Shown: one piece after another, positions 1 to 4,873 of the stretch
Layout of the letters: each line of letters opens with the position of its first letter
Position numbering within the stretch: position 1 is the stretch's first letter
Assembly: GCA_902783065.1 (NCBI GenBank)
Contig: CACZPV010000107.1
Location: 1 to 5,898 of the forward strand
Reading direction: 5' to 3'
Source of the DNA: an uncultured Ruminococcus sp.
Lineage (GTDB): Bacteria > Bacillota > Clostridia > Oscillospirales > Acutalibacteraceae
DNA: 5,898 nt
The notes under the pieces: model-generated
The model's database searches: none
The model's input: the letters and a program-made list of their open reading frames with translations, nothing else
Told to the model about the DNA's origin: nothing
Position numbers and translations under genes: made by a program

Positions 1-385
1 TATTGCTGTACTGACCCATTATTTCTACAGCCAGAGTCAGCATTACTGTATCTCCGAGTTCATTTTTCCCCTCAAACTCAAGCATCAGCAGTCTTTCAAG
101 CTCAGGCTGTCTGACCGCACGAAGTCTTGCTCCGGAAAGCCGTTTTCTGAGCAGCATACACAGCATCGGCGGTACTTTGGGATTTTCCGGTTTTACTGTC
201 GTGATATTGATTCTCGGACTGTTTGCTCTTGCGGAGATCAGCAGCAAATCCGTTCCTTCTCTGGACCGCATGGATAAAATAAGCTGATCTCTCATAGGCT
301 GGTAGATTTTATCCACCTTACTATCAATCAGCCGCTCCTCTAATTCTCTTTTGATATGTCTTAAAAATACACCATCCAGTGCCAT
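1..385 (-). CDS. rqcH: RqcH / Rqc2 homologue (NFACT family, FbpA-like), N-terminal part
   Basis: The first 128 residues of a protein whose 3' end lies beyond the left window edge. It begins MALDGVFLRHIKRELEE and continues with KIYQP, a PPMLCMLLRKRLSG block and NELGD...EIMGQYSN, which is the typical N-terminal domain of the NFACT family, once called fibronectin-binding protein A. Bacterial RqcH binds 50S subunits that carry a stalled peptidyl-tRNA and recruits tRNA-Ala to add C-terminal alanine tails, marking the chain for degradation. The Asp-Arg pair needed for tailing in Bacillus RqcH (about residues 97-98) appears here as Glu97-Arg98, a conservative change. The ATG has a GGAGGA Shine-Dalgarno at 391-396, spaced 5 nt. 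Full-length members are about 550-590 residues, so roughly three quarters is missing because of the window edge; no internal damage is seen. The gene follows the Nif3-family gene after a 130-bp gap, so it may have its own promoter. Confidence 0.93.
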   Translation of the reverse strand, partial: MALDGVFLRHIKRELEERLIDSKVDKIYQPMRDQLILSMRSREGTDLLLISARANSPRINITTVKPENPKVPPMLCMLLRKRLSGARLRAVRQPELERLLMLEFEGKNELGDTVMLTLAVEIMGQYSN

Positions 386-425
386 TTTATTCCTCCACTC
401 TTGTACAGCAATTATTCTTACTGTC

Positions 426-438
426 TTAGTCTGACTAA
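426..438. promoter_or_regulatory. 13-bp palindrome at the predicted rqcH transcription start
   Basis: TTAGTC-T-GACTAA is a perfect 6-bp inverted repeat around one central base. It lies just downstream of a candidate -10 box, where the start of an rqcH transcript would fall. Position and symmetry fit a repressor operator or a short 5' hairpin. No regulator is identified. Confidence 0.3.
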
Positions 439-440
439 AA

Positions 441-469
441 ACTATACTGATACCGTTGATTGATGTTTC
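441..469 (-). promoter_or_regulatory. weak candidate promoter for rqcH
   Basis: On the minus strand a TATAGT -10 (441-446, 5 of 6 consensus bases) lies 17 nt below GAAACA (464-469, only 3 of 6). The predicted start is near 434, giving a leader of about 50 nt before the rqcH ATG. A consensus TTGACA at 473-478 is also present but has no -10 at 16-18 nt, so the exact promoter is uncertain. Confidence 0.35.
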
Positions 470-515
470 TACTGTCAAAAAACTGTCCTTCGTACTGTTT
501 ATAATTCATCCCTTG

Positions 516-1271
516 TTATGACAAATAAAAAATATCTTCCTTATCATTTGACGCTTTTTCAAACAGTGTGTCCGGAAATCGCTGCGTCAGCATTTTTGTA
601 AGTTTTTCCATCATAAGATCCTCACTGCGGAAATGTCCAAGATCATATACCGCAAGATTATTTTCTCTTGCAAACAGAATTTCATGATGCTTGATTTCTC
701 CTGTAACCAATGCGTCAGCTTTTGCCTTTACAGCCGAATAAACGCTGCCTCCTCCCGCACCACAGGCAACAGAAACCTTTTTTATATTACCGTTTCGACT
801 TGTAAATCTTAAACCTTTACAACGAAGTTTTGTTTTGATGTTTTCTGCAAAAGCTGTAAAGCTTATTTCTTTATCAAGCTCTGCCGTAAGAAAACAATCT
901 TCATTTGTATGTTCTGTAATTGTAAGTCCGATTGCTGCTGCAAGAGTATCGTTTACACCTCCCACGCAGATATCGAGATTCGTATGTGCAGATATTACGG
1001 CAATATTGTTTTGTATAAGCTTATACGTCAGACTATCAGATGAAACATGTTTAAGAGGATGAAAAATAACTGGATGATGTGTCACGATCACAGATGCATT
1101 TTTTTGTACTGCTTCTTCTATTACATCAGAAGTCACATCCAATGCTACTATTACTTTTTCTGACGTTTTATCAGGATCTCCGATCAGAAGTCCTGCATTA
1201 TCAAAACTCATCGCCGTTTCAAACGGCGCAAATCCATCAATATACTCATAAATATCTTTTGCTTTTATCAT
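516..1271 (-). CDS. Nif3-like dinuclear metal centre protein (YqfO family, short form)
   Basis: A complete 251-residue protein of the Nif3/YqfO family (also annotated GTP cyclohydrolase 1 type 2-like), a toroidal hexamer with a two-metal site in each subunit. The cellular role of the family is not settled. The expected metal ligands are visible: THHP at 64-67, SAHTNLD at 94-100, and His213 and Glu217 in GHFRSE. GEIKHHE at 191-197 is the conserved second-half motif. The N-terminal SFDNAGLLIGD (22-32) is also typical. Bacillus YqfO, about 370 residues, carries a PII-like insert between the two halves; this copy lacks it, as many short family members do. The ATG overlaps the trmK stop as ATGA, and GGGAG inside trmK lies about 11 nt upstream, so translation is probably coupled to trmK. 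The trmK-nif3 pair is conserved in Firmicutes, often near rpoD. Confidence 0.93.
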   Translation of the reverse strand: MIKAKDIYEYIDGFAPFETAMSFDNAGLLIGDPDKTSEKVIVALDVTSDVIEEAVQKNASVIVTHHPVIFHPLKHVSSDSLTYKLIQNNIAVISAHTNLDICVGGVNDTLAAAIGLTITEHTNEDCFLTAELDKEISFTAFAENIKTKLRCKGLRFTSRNGNIKKVSVACGAGGGSVYSAVKAKADALVTGEIKHHEILFARENNLAVYDLGHFRSEDLMMEKLTKMLTQRFPDTLFEKASNDKEDIFYLS

Positions 1272-1942
1272 TTTAAATCGTTCTCCCGTTTCAAAATCCC
1301 GATCAGTCTGTAAAAACTGTCATATTCCGGCATTCCCTTTTCAAAGCCTTTTATTTTCTTTTTTAGCTTTTCACAGACCACATCAATATAACGTTCAGCT
1401 TCCGGGCTGCCATCCTGATCAAGATTACCTACATATCTGAATTTATCACTGCACTCCCTGATTTTGCCGTCATAGACGCAAAGCATAACAGAATAGGTTT
1501 TTTTGCAGGAAATACAAGCTTTTTCTTTTTGTATATAAAAACCATTTTTGCACAGATACTCTCTCAGTTCCTCAGCCCTTGTCATCGGCTGCAAAATCAA
1601 ATGTTTATCACTATCTTTCAGCCAGCAGGCAGCATCGATAATTTTTATGATCAATTCTCCTCCCATACCGGCAATAATGATATCATCCGCCTGCGCAGGC
1701 GTTATTTCAGCAAGACCATCGGAAAGAACTGTCCTGATTTGTTCTGACAAACCGTTTTTCTGAATATTTTTTTTTGCATTTGACAGCGGTCCTTCCCGAA
1801 CATCTGAAGCAACAGCTTCTTTTATCTTTCCGCTTTTTACCAGATATACCGGCAGATATGCATGATCAGTTCCGACATCCACTGCTTTTATACCATCTCT
1901 GACAAACGACGCACAAAGCATCAATCTTTCGTCAAGCTTCAA
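1268..1942 (-). CDS. trmK: tRNA (adenine(22)-N1)-methyltransferase TrmK
   Basis: A class I SAM-dependent methyltransferase that makes m1A at position 22 of tRNA D-arms (YqfN of Bacillus). Numbered from the TTG start (224 aa), the SAM-binding motif is VDVGTDHAYLP at 21-31, the family catalytic-site motif IIAGMGG is at 89-95, and LQPMTRAEELREYL is at 117-130. The C-terminal part is a charged helical region, as in TrmK. I chose TTG at 1942 because GAGGTGA (1948-1954) sits 5 nt upstream and the product then starts MKLDERL, in register with known TrmK N-termini. The in-frame ATG at 1969 would add nine residues but has no ribosome binding site and touches the foot of a strong hairpin. The stop overlaps the next gene by 4 bp. 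No promoter is seen directly upstream, so it is probably transcribed from the DUF1858 promoter through that hairpin. Confidence 0.92.
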   Translation of the reverse strand: MKLDERLMLCASFVRDGIKAVDVGTDHAYLPVYLVKSGKIKEAVASDVREGPLSNAKKNIQKNGLSEQIRTVLSDGLAEITPAQADDIIIAGMGGELIIKIIDAACWLKDSDKHLILQPMTRAEELREYLCKNGFYIQKEKACISCKKTYSVMLCVYDGKIRECSDKFRYVGNLDQDGSPEAERYIDVVCEKLKKKIKGFEKGMPEYDSFYRLIGILKRENDLK

Positions 1943-1947
1943 ATAGT

Positions 1948-1954
1948 TCACCTC
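1948..1954 (-). promoter_or_regulatory. ribosome binding site that decides the trmK TTG start
   Basis: The minus strand reads GAGGTGA, ending 5 nt before the TTG at 1942. It is the only good Shine-Dalgarno near the start of this reading frame and lies inside the coding sequence that an ATG start at 1969 would imply. Confidence 0.75.
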
Positions 1955-1969
1955 AGATTTTAATAACAT

Positions 1970-1996
1970 AGCCGCAGAGCGAAATTCTCTGCGGCT
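1970..1996 (-). terminator. strong intercistronic hairpin between the DUF1858 gene and trmK
   Basis: The RNA would form a perfect 10-bp G+C-rich stem, AGCCGCAGAG pairing with CTCTGCGGCT, around a 7-nt loop (AATTTCG). It starts 10 nt after the DUF1858 stop codon. The tract after it, TATGTTATTAAAATC, is only moderately T-rich, so it would be an inefficient terminator. It may instead be an attenuator or a 3' stabiliser that lets the small upstream gene be made in excess of trmK. The stem is seen directly; its function is inferred. Confidence 0.55.
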
Positions 1997-2006
1997 GGCT
2001 TTTGCA

Positions 2007-2216
2007 TTACTGCTGATTGGCAGCGATATGCGTATTCAGCTTTGTAACAAGCTCATCAGGATCAACACCGTGAACCATGCATGCCTGTTCAATAGTTTCT
2101 CCCCTTGACGCAGGACATCCAAGACAATGCATACCAATTTCAAAAAAAATCGGGGCAGTTGTTGCATCAATATCCAGAATATCTCCGACAATCGTATCCT
2201 TTGTAATCTGTGCCAT
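2007..2216 (-). CDS. DUF1858 domain protein (putative redox disulfide)
   Basis: A 69-residue stand-alone DUF1858 protein. The opening ITKDTIVGDILDI, then PIFFEIGMHCLGCPAS with Cys31 and Cys34 in a CxxC, then GVDPDELVTKLN, match this family. The same fold occurs as a domain associated with hybrid cluster proteins, where the cysteine pair is thought to be redox active; no enzyme activity is established for the stand-alone form. No signal peptide is present, so it should be cytoplasmic. The ATG has AAAGGAAA about 9 nt upstream. A near-consensus promoter lies about 100 bp upstream and a strong hairpin follows the stop, suggesting high and partly independent expression. It precedes trmK, but the functional link is unknown. 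Confidence 0.9.
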   Translation of the reverse strand: MAQITKDTIVGDILDIDATTAPIFFEIGMHCLGCPASRGETIEQACMVHGVDPDELVTKLNTHIAANQQ

Positions 2217-2238
2217 AACTCAATTTCCTTTCTTTTAC

Positions 2239-2248
2239 GGTAATTACC
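2239..2248. promoter_or_regulatory. 10-bp palindrome in the DUF1858 leader
   Basis: GGTAATTACC is a perfect palindrome about 23 bp before the DUF1858 ATG, inside its predicted 5' leader. A second GGTAAT half-site occurs 25 nt upstream in the transcript (2268-2273) and could pair with the ATTACC half as a 6-bp stem. It might be an operator or RNA structure; no regulator is recognised. Confidence 0.25.
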
Positions 2249-2320
2249 AAAACGGGTTTCAGTATTACCTTTCATACATTTTAGCTGCTGCAGATCAACT
2301 TTCCGCAAACAATCATCTAT

Positions 2321-2349
2321 ATTATAATATCCGTTTTATCATTTTTCAA
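2321..2349 (-). promoter_or_regulatory. near-consensus sigma-A promoter of the DUF1858-trmK-nif3 unit
   Basis: The minus strand has TTGAAA (2344-2349), a 17-nt spacer and a perfect TATAAT (2321-2326). The start is predicted near 2314, giving a leader of about 97 nt. This is the best promoter in the window. The -10 lies inside a 12-bp A+T palindrome (2319-2330). Confidence 0.8.
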
Positions 2350-2361
2350 TACCTAAACGAC

Positions 2362-2377
2362 AAAAATTATCATTTTT
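2362..2377 (-). terminator. weak A+T hairpin directly after the NUDIX stop codon
   Basis: AAAAAT-GATA-ATTTTT forms a 6-bp all-A/T stem immediately downstream of the NUDIX stop, ending in a T5 run and then GTCGTTTAGG. A second 5-bp stem (TGCTC/GAGCA) lies in the last codons. It could be a marginal intrinsic terminator isolating the NUDIX gene from the promoter that follows. The stem is too weak to call firmly. Confidence 0.3.
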
Positions 2378-2893
2378 CTATTGATGTGCTCCTGATGAGC
2401 ATTTCATTTCAAACAGCATATCAACTAAACTTTTTTTATATGGAATAAATTCTCCGTTTTCTCTCATTTTCAGTATTTCTTCTCTGTCTGCCCACTTTAC
2501 TGCCTGTACTTCTTCTTTCTGAAGCACAATGTCTGAAATCTCAATTTCCTTTTCAAGTATATAATAATCGTCAAATCCTCCGTCAAAATTTATTGTAAAT
2601 GACGGTCTTACCAAGGACATGTCAATCTCAATTCCCAATTCTTCTGCAAGTTCTCTTTGCGCTCCCAGACAGCTTGTTTCACCGCTTGTTACATGACCGC
2701 CCACAGTAAAATCCCAAAGACCTGACCATCCCTTTTTATCTTCCTGACGCTGCTGAATCAGCATCTTTCCGTCAGAATTAATGATCGCTATATGCACAAC
2801 CATACGGTAGAATCCTGTCGGGACAGAGGTTCCTCTTTCCATTGTATGCATCGTTTTTTGTCTGTTTTTATCATAAAGATCGAATATTTCCAA
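2378..2893 (-). CDS. NUDIX hydrolase
   Basis: A 171-residue NUDIX protein that hydrolyses a nucleoside diphosphate linked to another group, or a related pyrophosphate; the substrate cannot be told from sequence. The NUDIX box GX5EX7REUXEEXGU is complete at residues 66-88 (GHVTSGE...RELAEELGI), with the metal-binding glutamates at 81, 84 and 85. The N-terminal EIFDLYDKNR, the central HIAIINSDGKMLIQQR and the length resemble the YfcD-like group often named isopentenyl-diphosphate isomerase-like. I chose the TTG at 2893 because GGAGG (2902-2906) lies 8 nt upstream and the family N-terminus begins there. The frame stays open to an ATG at 3070, but that extension has no domain similarity and runs through repeat element A, so it is treated as leader. 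The gene follows the beta-helix gene after about 205 bp and may be controlled by that leader. Confidence 0.9.
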   Translation of the reverse strand: MEIFDLYDKNRQKTMHTMERGTSVPTGFYRMVVHIAIINSDGKMLIQQRQEDKKGWSGLWDFTVGGHVTSGETSCLGAQRELAEELGIEIDMSLVRPSFTINFDGGFDDYYILEKEIEISDIVLQKEEVQAVKWADREEILKMRENGEFIPYKKSLVDMLFEMKCSSGAHQ

Positions 2894-2901
2894 GTGTTTT
2901 T

Positions 2902-2906
2902 CCTCC
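2902..2906 (-). promoter_or_regulatory. ribosome binding site that decides the NUDIX TTG start
   Basis: GGAGG (in GCGGGAGGAAA) ends 8 nt before the TTG at 2893. It sits deep inside the frame that an ATG start at 3070 would require, which argues for the shorter protein. Confidence 0.75.
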
Positions 2907-2909
2907 CGC

Positions 2910-2931
2910 AAAATCTGTAAAACTATACAGA
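2910..2931 (-). terminator. small hairpin with T4 tail between element A and the NUDIX start
   Basis: The RNA reads TCTGTA-TAGTTT-TACAGA followed by TTTT and then the Shine-Dalgarno. This is a 6-bp stem with a 6-nt loop. It is too A+T-rich to be a confident terminator, but it sits where an expression platform would be if element A is a regulatory leader. Confidence 0.3.
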
Positions 2932-2957
2932 CAGAACAAATACATACAAATGTGATT

Positions 2958-3083
2958 CTTTTGCCCATTCCCTTCACGGTGCGAAGGAGAAAAGTACAGG
3001 CAAACTTCGGGCATGCTACACATGCCCGCATCCTGAATAATATGAACCCGGAATGTCTTTTATAATCCATCAGGTCAGCTTCA
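2958..3083 (-). repeat. structured repeat element, copy A; candidate 5' leader of the NUDIX gene
   Basis: A 126-bp element sharing ordered blocks with copy B at 5759-5898. In minus-strand order they are: TGAAGCTGACC...ATTATAA (3060-3083), CGGGTTCATATTATTCAGG (3032-3050), a perfect 8-bp hairpin CGGGCATG/CATGCCCG with a 5-nt loop (3008-3028), a 7-bp stem with an ACC triloop (2971-2987), and a 3' block GGGAATGGGCAAAAG. One pair of the triloop stem is G-U on the minus strand but A-C on the plus strand, favouring a minus-strand RNA. A TATAAA in the first block (3059-3064) could be a -10, though no good -35 is seen. The element starts 15 bp after the beta-helix stop codon and ends about 65 nt before the NUDIX TTG. 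I do not recognise it as a known riboswitch; a small mobile repeat is the main alternative. Confidence 0.6.
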
Positions 3084-3098
3084 CGGTTTCAGGTATAA

Positions 3099-3773
3099 TT
3101 ATATTTTCTCAGCAATCTCGCCTGCTTTTTTATAAATACTGTTGGCAGGAATTGTTCCTCTGACCATTGAAAGCGGATATACAGTTGTTCCTCTTCCGAT
3201 CACAGTACCCGGATTCAGAACGCTGTTGCACCCGACTTCCACAAAATCACCGACAATCGCACCAAATTTTTTCAGTTCTGTATTTATCTTACAGTCATCA
3301 ATTGGTACTGTTACTATACTTTTATCGGATTTCAGATTAGATGTAATGGCACCCGCACCAAGATGAGCACGATGACCAAGAATCGAATCACCAATATAAT
3401 TATAGTGCGGCACCTGCGCACCCTTGAATATAATACAGTTTTTTAGCTCCGTTGAATTACCTGTCACACTTTCGCTTCCGACGATTGCACTGCCCCTGAT
3501 AAATGCACAATGCCTCACTTCAGCTCCCGGAAAGATAATCAGCGGTCCGGCAAGAAAAGCTGTCGGTGCGATCTTTGCACTTTTGGCAACCCAGATATTT
3601 TCCCCTCTCTTTTCAAATTCATCCTTACTGAGCGAAGGTCCCACCGTCATGATATATTCCGAAATTTTCGGCAGTGCTTCCCATGGATAGGTAAGTCCCT
3701 CAAAAATTTTTGCGGCATAGGTTTTGGTGAGATCCAGCAAAGATCCGATCGTAAGTTCTTCCTTATTCATCAT
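3099..3773 (-). CDS. left-handed beta-helix protein, GlmU acetyltransferase-domain-like
   Basis: A 224-residue protein of hexapeptide repeats, with roughly residues 60-210 forming a left-handed beta-helix. It resembles the C-terminal acetyltransferase half of GlmU: PHYNYIGDSILG (122-133) aligns with the GlmU HLTYLGD segment that carries a catalytic His, and GHRAHLGAGAITSN (133-146) with its NIGAGTITCN region. The N-terminal nucleotidyltransferase (pyrophosphorylase) domain is absent, replaced by about 55 residues of helical sequence. Such proteins are often labelled UDP-N-acetylglucosamine pyrophosphorylase, which the missing domain does not support; an acyl or acetyl transfer to a sugar nucleotide is more likely, with unknown substrate. 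GGAGG (3779-3783) serves ATG 3773 (5 nt) or ATG 3770 (8 nt) equally well. It lies 59 bp after the small hypothetical gene, probably in the same transcript. Confidence 0.85.
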   Translation of the reverse strand: MMNKEELTIGSLLDLTKTYAAKIFEGLTYPWEALPKISEYIMTVGPSLSKDEFEKRGENIWVAKSAKIAPTAFLAGPLIIFPGAEVRHCAFIRGSAIVGSESVTGNSTELKNCIIFKGAQVPHYNYIGDSILGHRAHLGAGAITSNLKSDKSIVTVPIDDCKINTELKKFGAIVGDFVEVGCNSVLNPGTVIGRGTTVYPLSMVRGTIPANSIYKKAGEIAEKI

Positions 3774-3799
3774 TATGTCCTCCGGATGTATAATATTTT

Positions 3800-3813
3800 C
3801 CGCACAAAAGCGG
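3800..3813 (-). other. short intergenic hairpin before the beta-helix gene
   Basis: CCGC-TTTTGT-GCGG makes a 4-bp stem in the 59-bp gap between the small hypothetical gene and the beta-helix gene, followed by AAAATATTATAC. It is too short to call a terminator; it may only affect local mRNA folding. Confidence 0.2.
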
Positions 3814-3832
3814 TTTATCGGAACGATTTACA

Positions 3833-4087
3833 TTAAAACATAAAATCGTCATCACCGTATTCCTGATAGAATACCCAGTCATCATCATCAAAATGTCCTG
3901 CGAGAAAAGTTACGGTTTTATCCTTTTTTTCTATCTTATAGACTGAAAAACTGTATGGAACATTAGTTTCAGGATTAAGAACAATATCACATTCTCCTTT
4001 TGTCCTCCATTTTTCAGCAAAAACATTCACACCTTCAATACAGAAGCGTTTACCGTTTGATTTACCGAGATAAGTATATTTTTTCAT
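3833..4087 (-). CDS. small hypothetical protein with acidic-aromatic tail
   Basis: An 84-residue protein I do not recognise. It starts MKKYTYLGKSNGKRFCIEG, has a middle segment rich in beta-forming residues (YSFSVYKIEKKDKTVTFLAGHF, 46-66, with a basic stretch KIEKKDK), and ends in a strikingly acidic and aromatic tail (Asp67-Asp70, then WVFYQEYGDDDFMF). No signal peptide or membrane segment is present, and it has two cysteines (Cys16 and Cys33), not in a CxxC. Two adjacent ATG codons are possible. GGAGG at 4093-4097 is 5 nt from the second (4087) and only 2 nt from the first (4090), so I chose 4087. It has an excellent ribosome binding site and lies 59 bp upstream of the beta-helix gene. No strong promoter was found in the 290 bp before it. 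Confidence 0.75.
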   Translation of the reverse strand: MKKYTYLGKSNGKRFCIEGVNVFAEKWRTKGECDIVLNPETNVPYSFSVYKIEKKDKTVTFLAGHFDDDDWVFYQEYGDDDFMF

Positions 4088-4102
4088 CATTTCCTCCTAT
4101 TG

Positions 4103-4376
4103 AAACGATAATCATAGTCAATTGTAAAAGTATGAAATTCCTTTATCCATGCGATTTTTGATATCATGTGTTTTACAATTTTTCTCCGCTGTAATCCGTC
4201 ATATTCGCAGCTTTTGCGTCGAAAACGACTACTTTTTACAATCGGCTAAAACGATAATCAGCTAATCGTGAAACTCAAAAGCTTTTATTCATACGGTTTG
4301 GTTTTATAGAATAATTATTTTACAACACTCTCCGTTTTCAAAGCTTTCAGAAGCTGCAACGAAACGTTGGTCATTT
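4103..4376. repeat. two diverged direct repeat units, offset about 146 bp
   Basis: Both units begin with AAACGATAATCA (4103-4114 and 4249-4260). Both continue, in the same order, with TTTATYCATRCGRTTT, TTTTACAA (4171-4178 and 4318-4325) and TCTCCG (ending 4188 and 4334). Each then has a small hairpin: GTCG-AAAA-CGAC near 4218-4229 and CAACG-AAA-CGTTG at 4357-4369. The text between blocks is diverged and spacing shifts by a few bases. The pair fills almost the whole gap between the lipoprotein gene and the small hypothetical gene, which otherwise holds no gene. It could be an old tandem duplication of an intergenic region. Confidence 0.45.
4120..4180. repeat. perfect 10-bp inverted repeat upstream of the small hypothetical gene
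   Basis: AATTGTAAAA (4120-4129) and TTTTACAATT (4171-4180) are exact reverse complements, 41 bp apart. An inner ATGA/TCAT pair (4132-4135 and 4164-4167) extends the stem after a small internal loop. A further TTTTACAA occurs at 4234-4241. It is A+T-rich and close to the Shine-Dalgarno of the 84-aa gene; it could fold in the leader RNA or mark a small repeat. Confidence 0.45.
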
Positions 4377-4378
4377 TA

Positions 4379-4873
4379 CTATCCCATCGCTCTTTCAGTA
4401 ATATCACTGATTTTAAAACCATCTGCTTCTTCTACCATTATAAAAAAGGCATGGTAAGAATATTCTCCCGAATCCTGACTTTCTCCGTCACTATCAATAA
4501 ACGGAGAATCATATGTCAGGGTATAGGTAACCGGTACACTGTATTTTCCGTTTTCTTCAGTAACATGAGATAAATCAATTTCCGAGATGGAAAAGCCTGT
4601 AATATTTCGGCAATATTCGTAAAAACCCGTTTCATCATAATTCATGACAAAATCGCTTGTAGTAAACATTGTCACTGCTGTATGATCATGCTTTTTTACA
4701 GCAGCAAGATAAGAGGCTGCTGTATCCTTGAAAGATTCATTCAGTGAAGCTTCTTCTGCAATATAGCTGATTTCTTCAACAGGTGTTTCTTCCTTTTTTT
4801 CCTCGCAGCCTACAAATAATGTCAGCATCAATCCCAGAAGAACAGCAAACACTAATCGAGTGATGTTTTTCAT
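4379..4873 (-). CDS. small secreted lipoprotein, function unknown
   Basis: A 164-residue protein with a type II signal peptide: a short basic start (MKNITR), a hydrophobic core at about 7-21, and a lipobox ending FVGC with the lipidated Cys at 23. Phe at -3 is slightly off consensus. After an acidic linker (EEKKEETPVEE) the mature part includes a helix (SFKDTAASYLAAVKKHD) and a beta-rich half (KYSVPVTYTLTYDSPF ... HAFFIMVEEADGFKISDIT). This layout recalls small NTF2-like or DUF4878-like lipoproteins, but I see no motif that proves it. It should be anchored to the outer face of the membrane. Its ATG overlaps the stop of the kinase-like gene as ATGA, so the two are co-transcribed and probably translationally coupled. 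No clear terminator follows it. Confidence 0.83.
   Translation of the reverse strand: MKNITRLVFAVLLGLMLTLFVGCEEKKEETPVEEISYIAEEASLNESFKDTAASYLAAVKKHDHTAVTMFTTSDFVMNYDETGFYEYCRNITGFSISEIDLSHVTEENGKYSVPVTYTLTYDSPFIDSDGESQDSGEYSYHAFFIMVEEADGFKISDITERAMG

Noticed and set aside
473..478. Consensus TTGACA (minus strand) as the rqcH -35
   Set aside because: No acceptable -10 occurs 16-18 nt downstream; the nearest TATAGT is 26 nt away.
420..499. Four ACTGT(C/T) copies in the rqcH upstream region
   Set aside because: Irregular spacing and a short motif in A+T-rich DNA; likely chance.
835..1763. Several plus-strand open frames of 65-75 codons opposite the Nif3 and trmK genes
   Set aside because: They are antisense to well-identified genes, have no recognisable protein features or RBS, and overlap each other.
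2036..2448. Minus-strand 90-codon frame (2036-2308) and plus-strand 123-codon frame (2077-2448)
   Set aside because: The first covers the DUF1858 gene in another frame and includes its leader; the second is antisense to it and to the NUDIX 3' end. Neither resembles a known protein.
2958..3083. Element A as a cobalamin, TPP, FMN, SAM or purine riboswitch
   Set aside because: None of the hallmark conserved strings of these classes is present on either strand in both copies.
3142..3836. Three plus-strand frames opposite the beta-helix gene
   Set aside because: Their periodic composition mirrors the hexapeptide repeats of the real gene on the other strand.
4357..4369. CAACG-AAA-CGTTG hairpin as a terminator for the kinase-lipoprotein operon
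   Set aside because: Only 5 bp, and no T-run follows on the minus strand.
4367..4573. Plus-strand 68-codon frame
   Set aside because: Antisense to the lipoprotein 3' end, with no RBS or domain.
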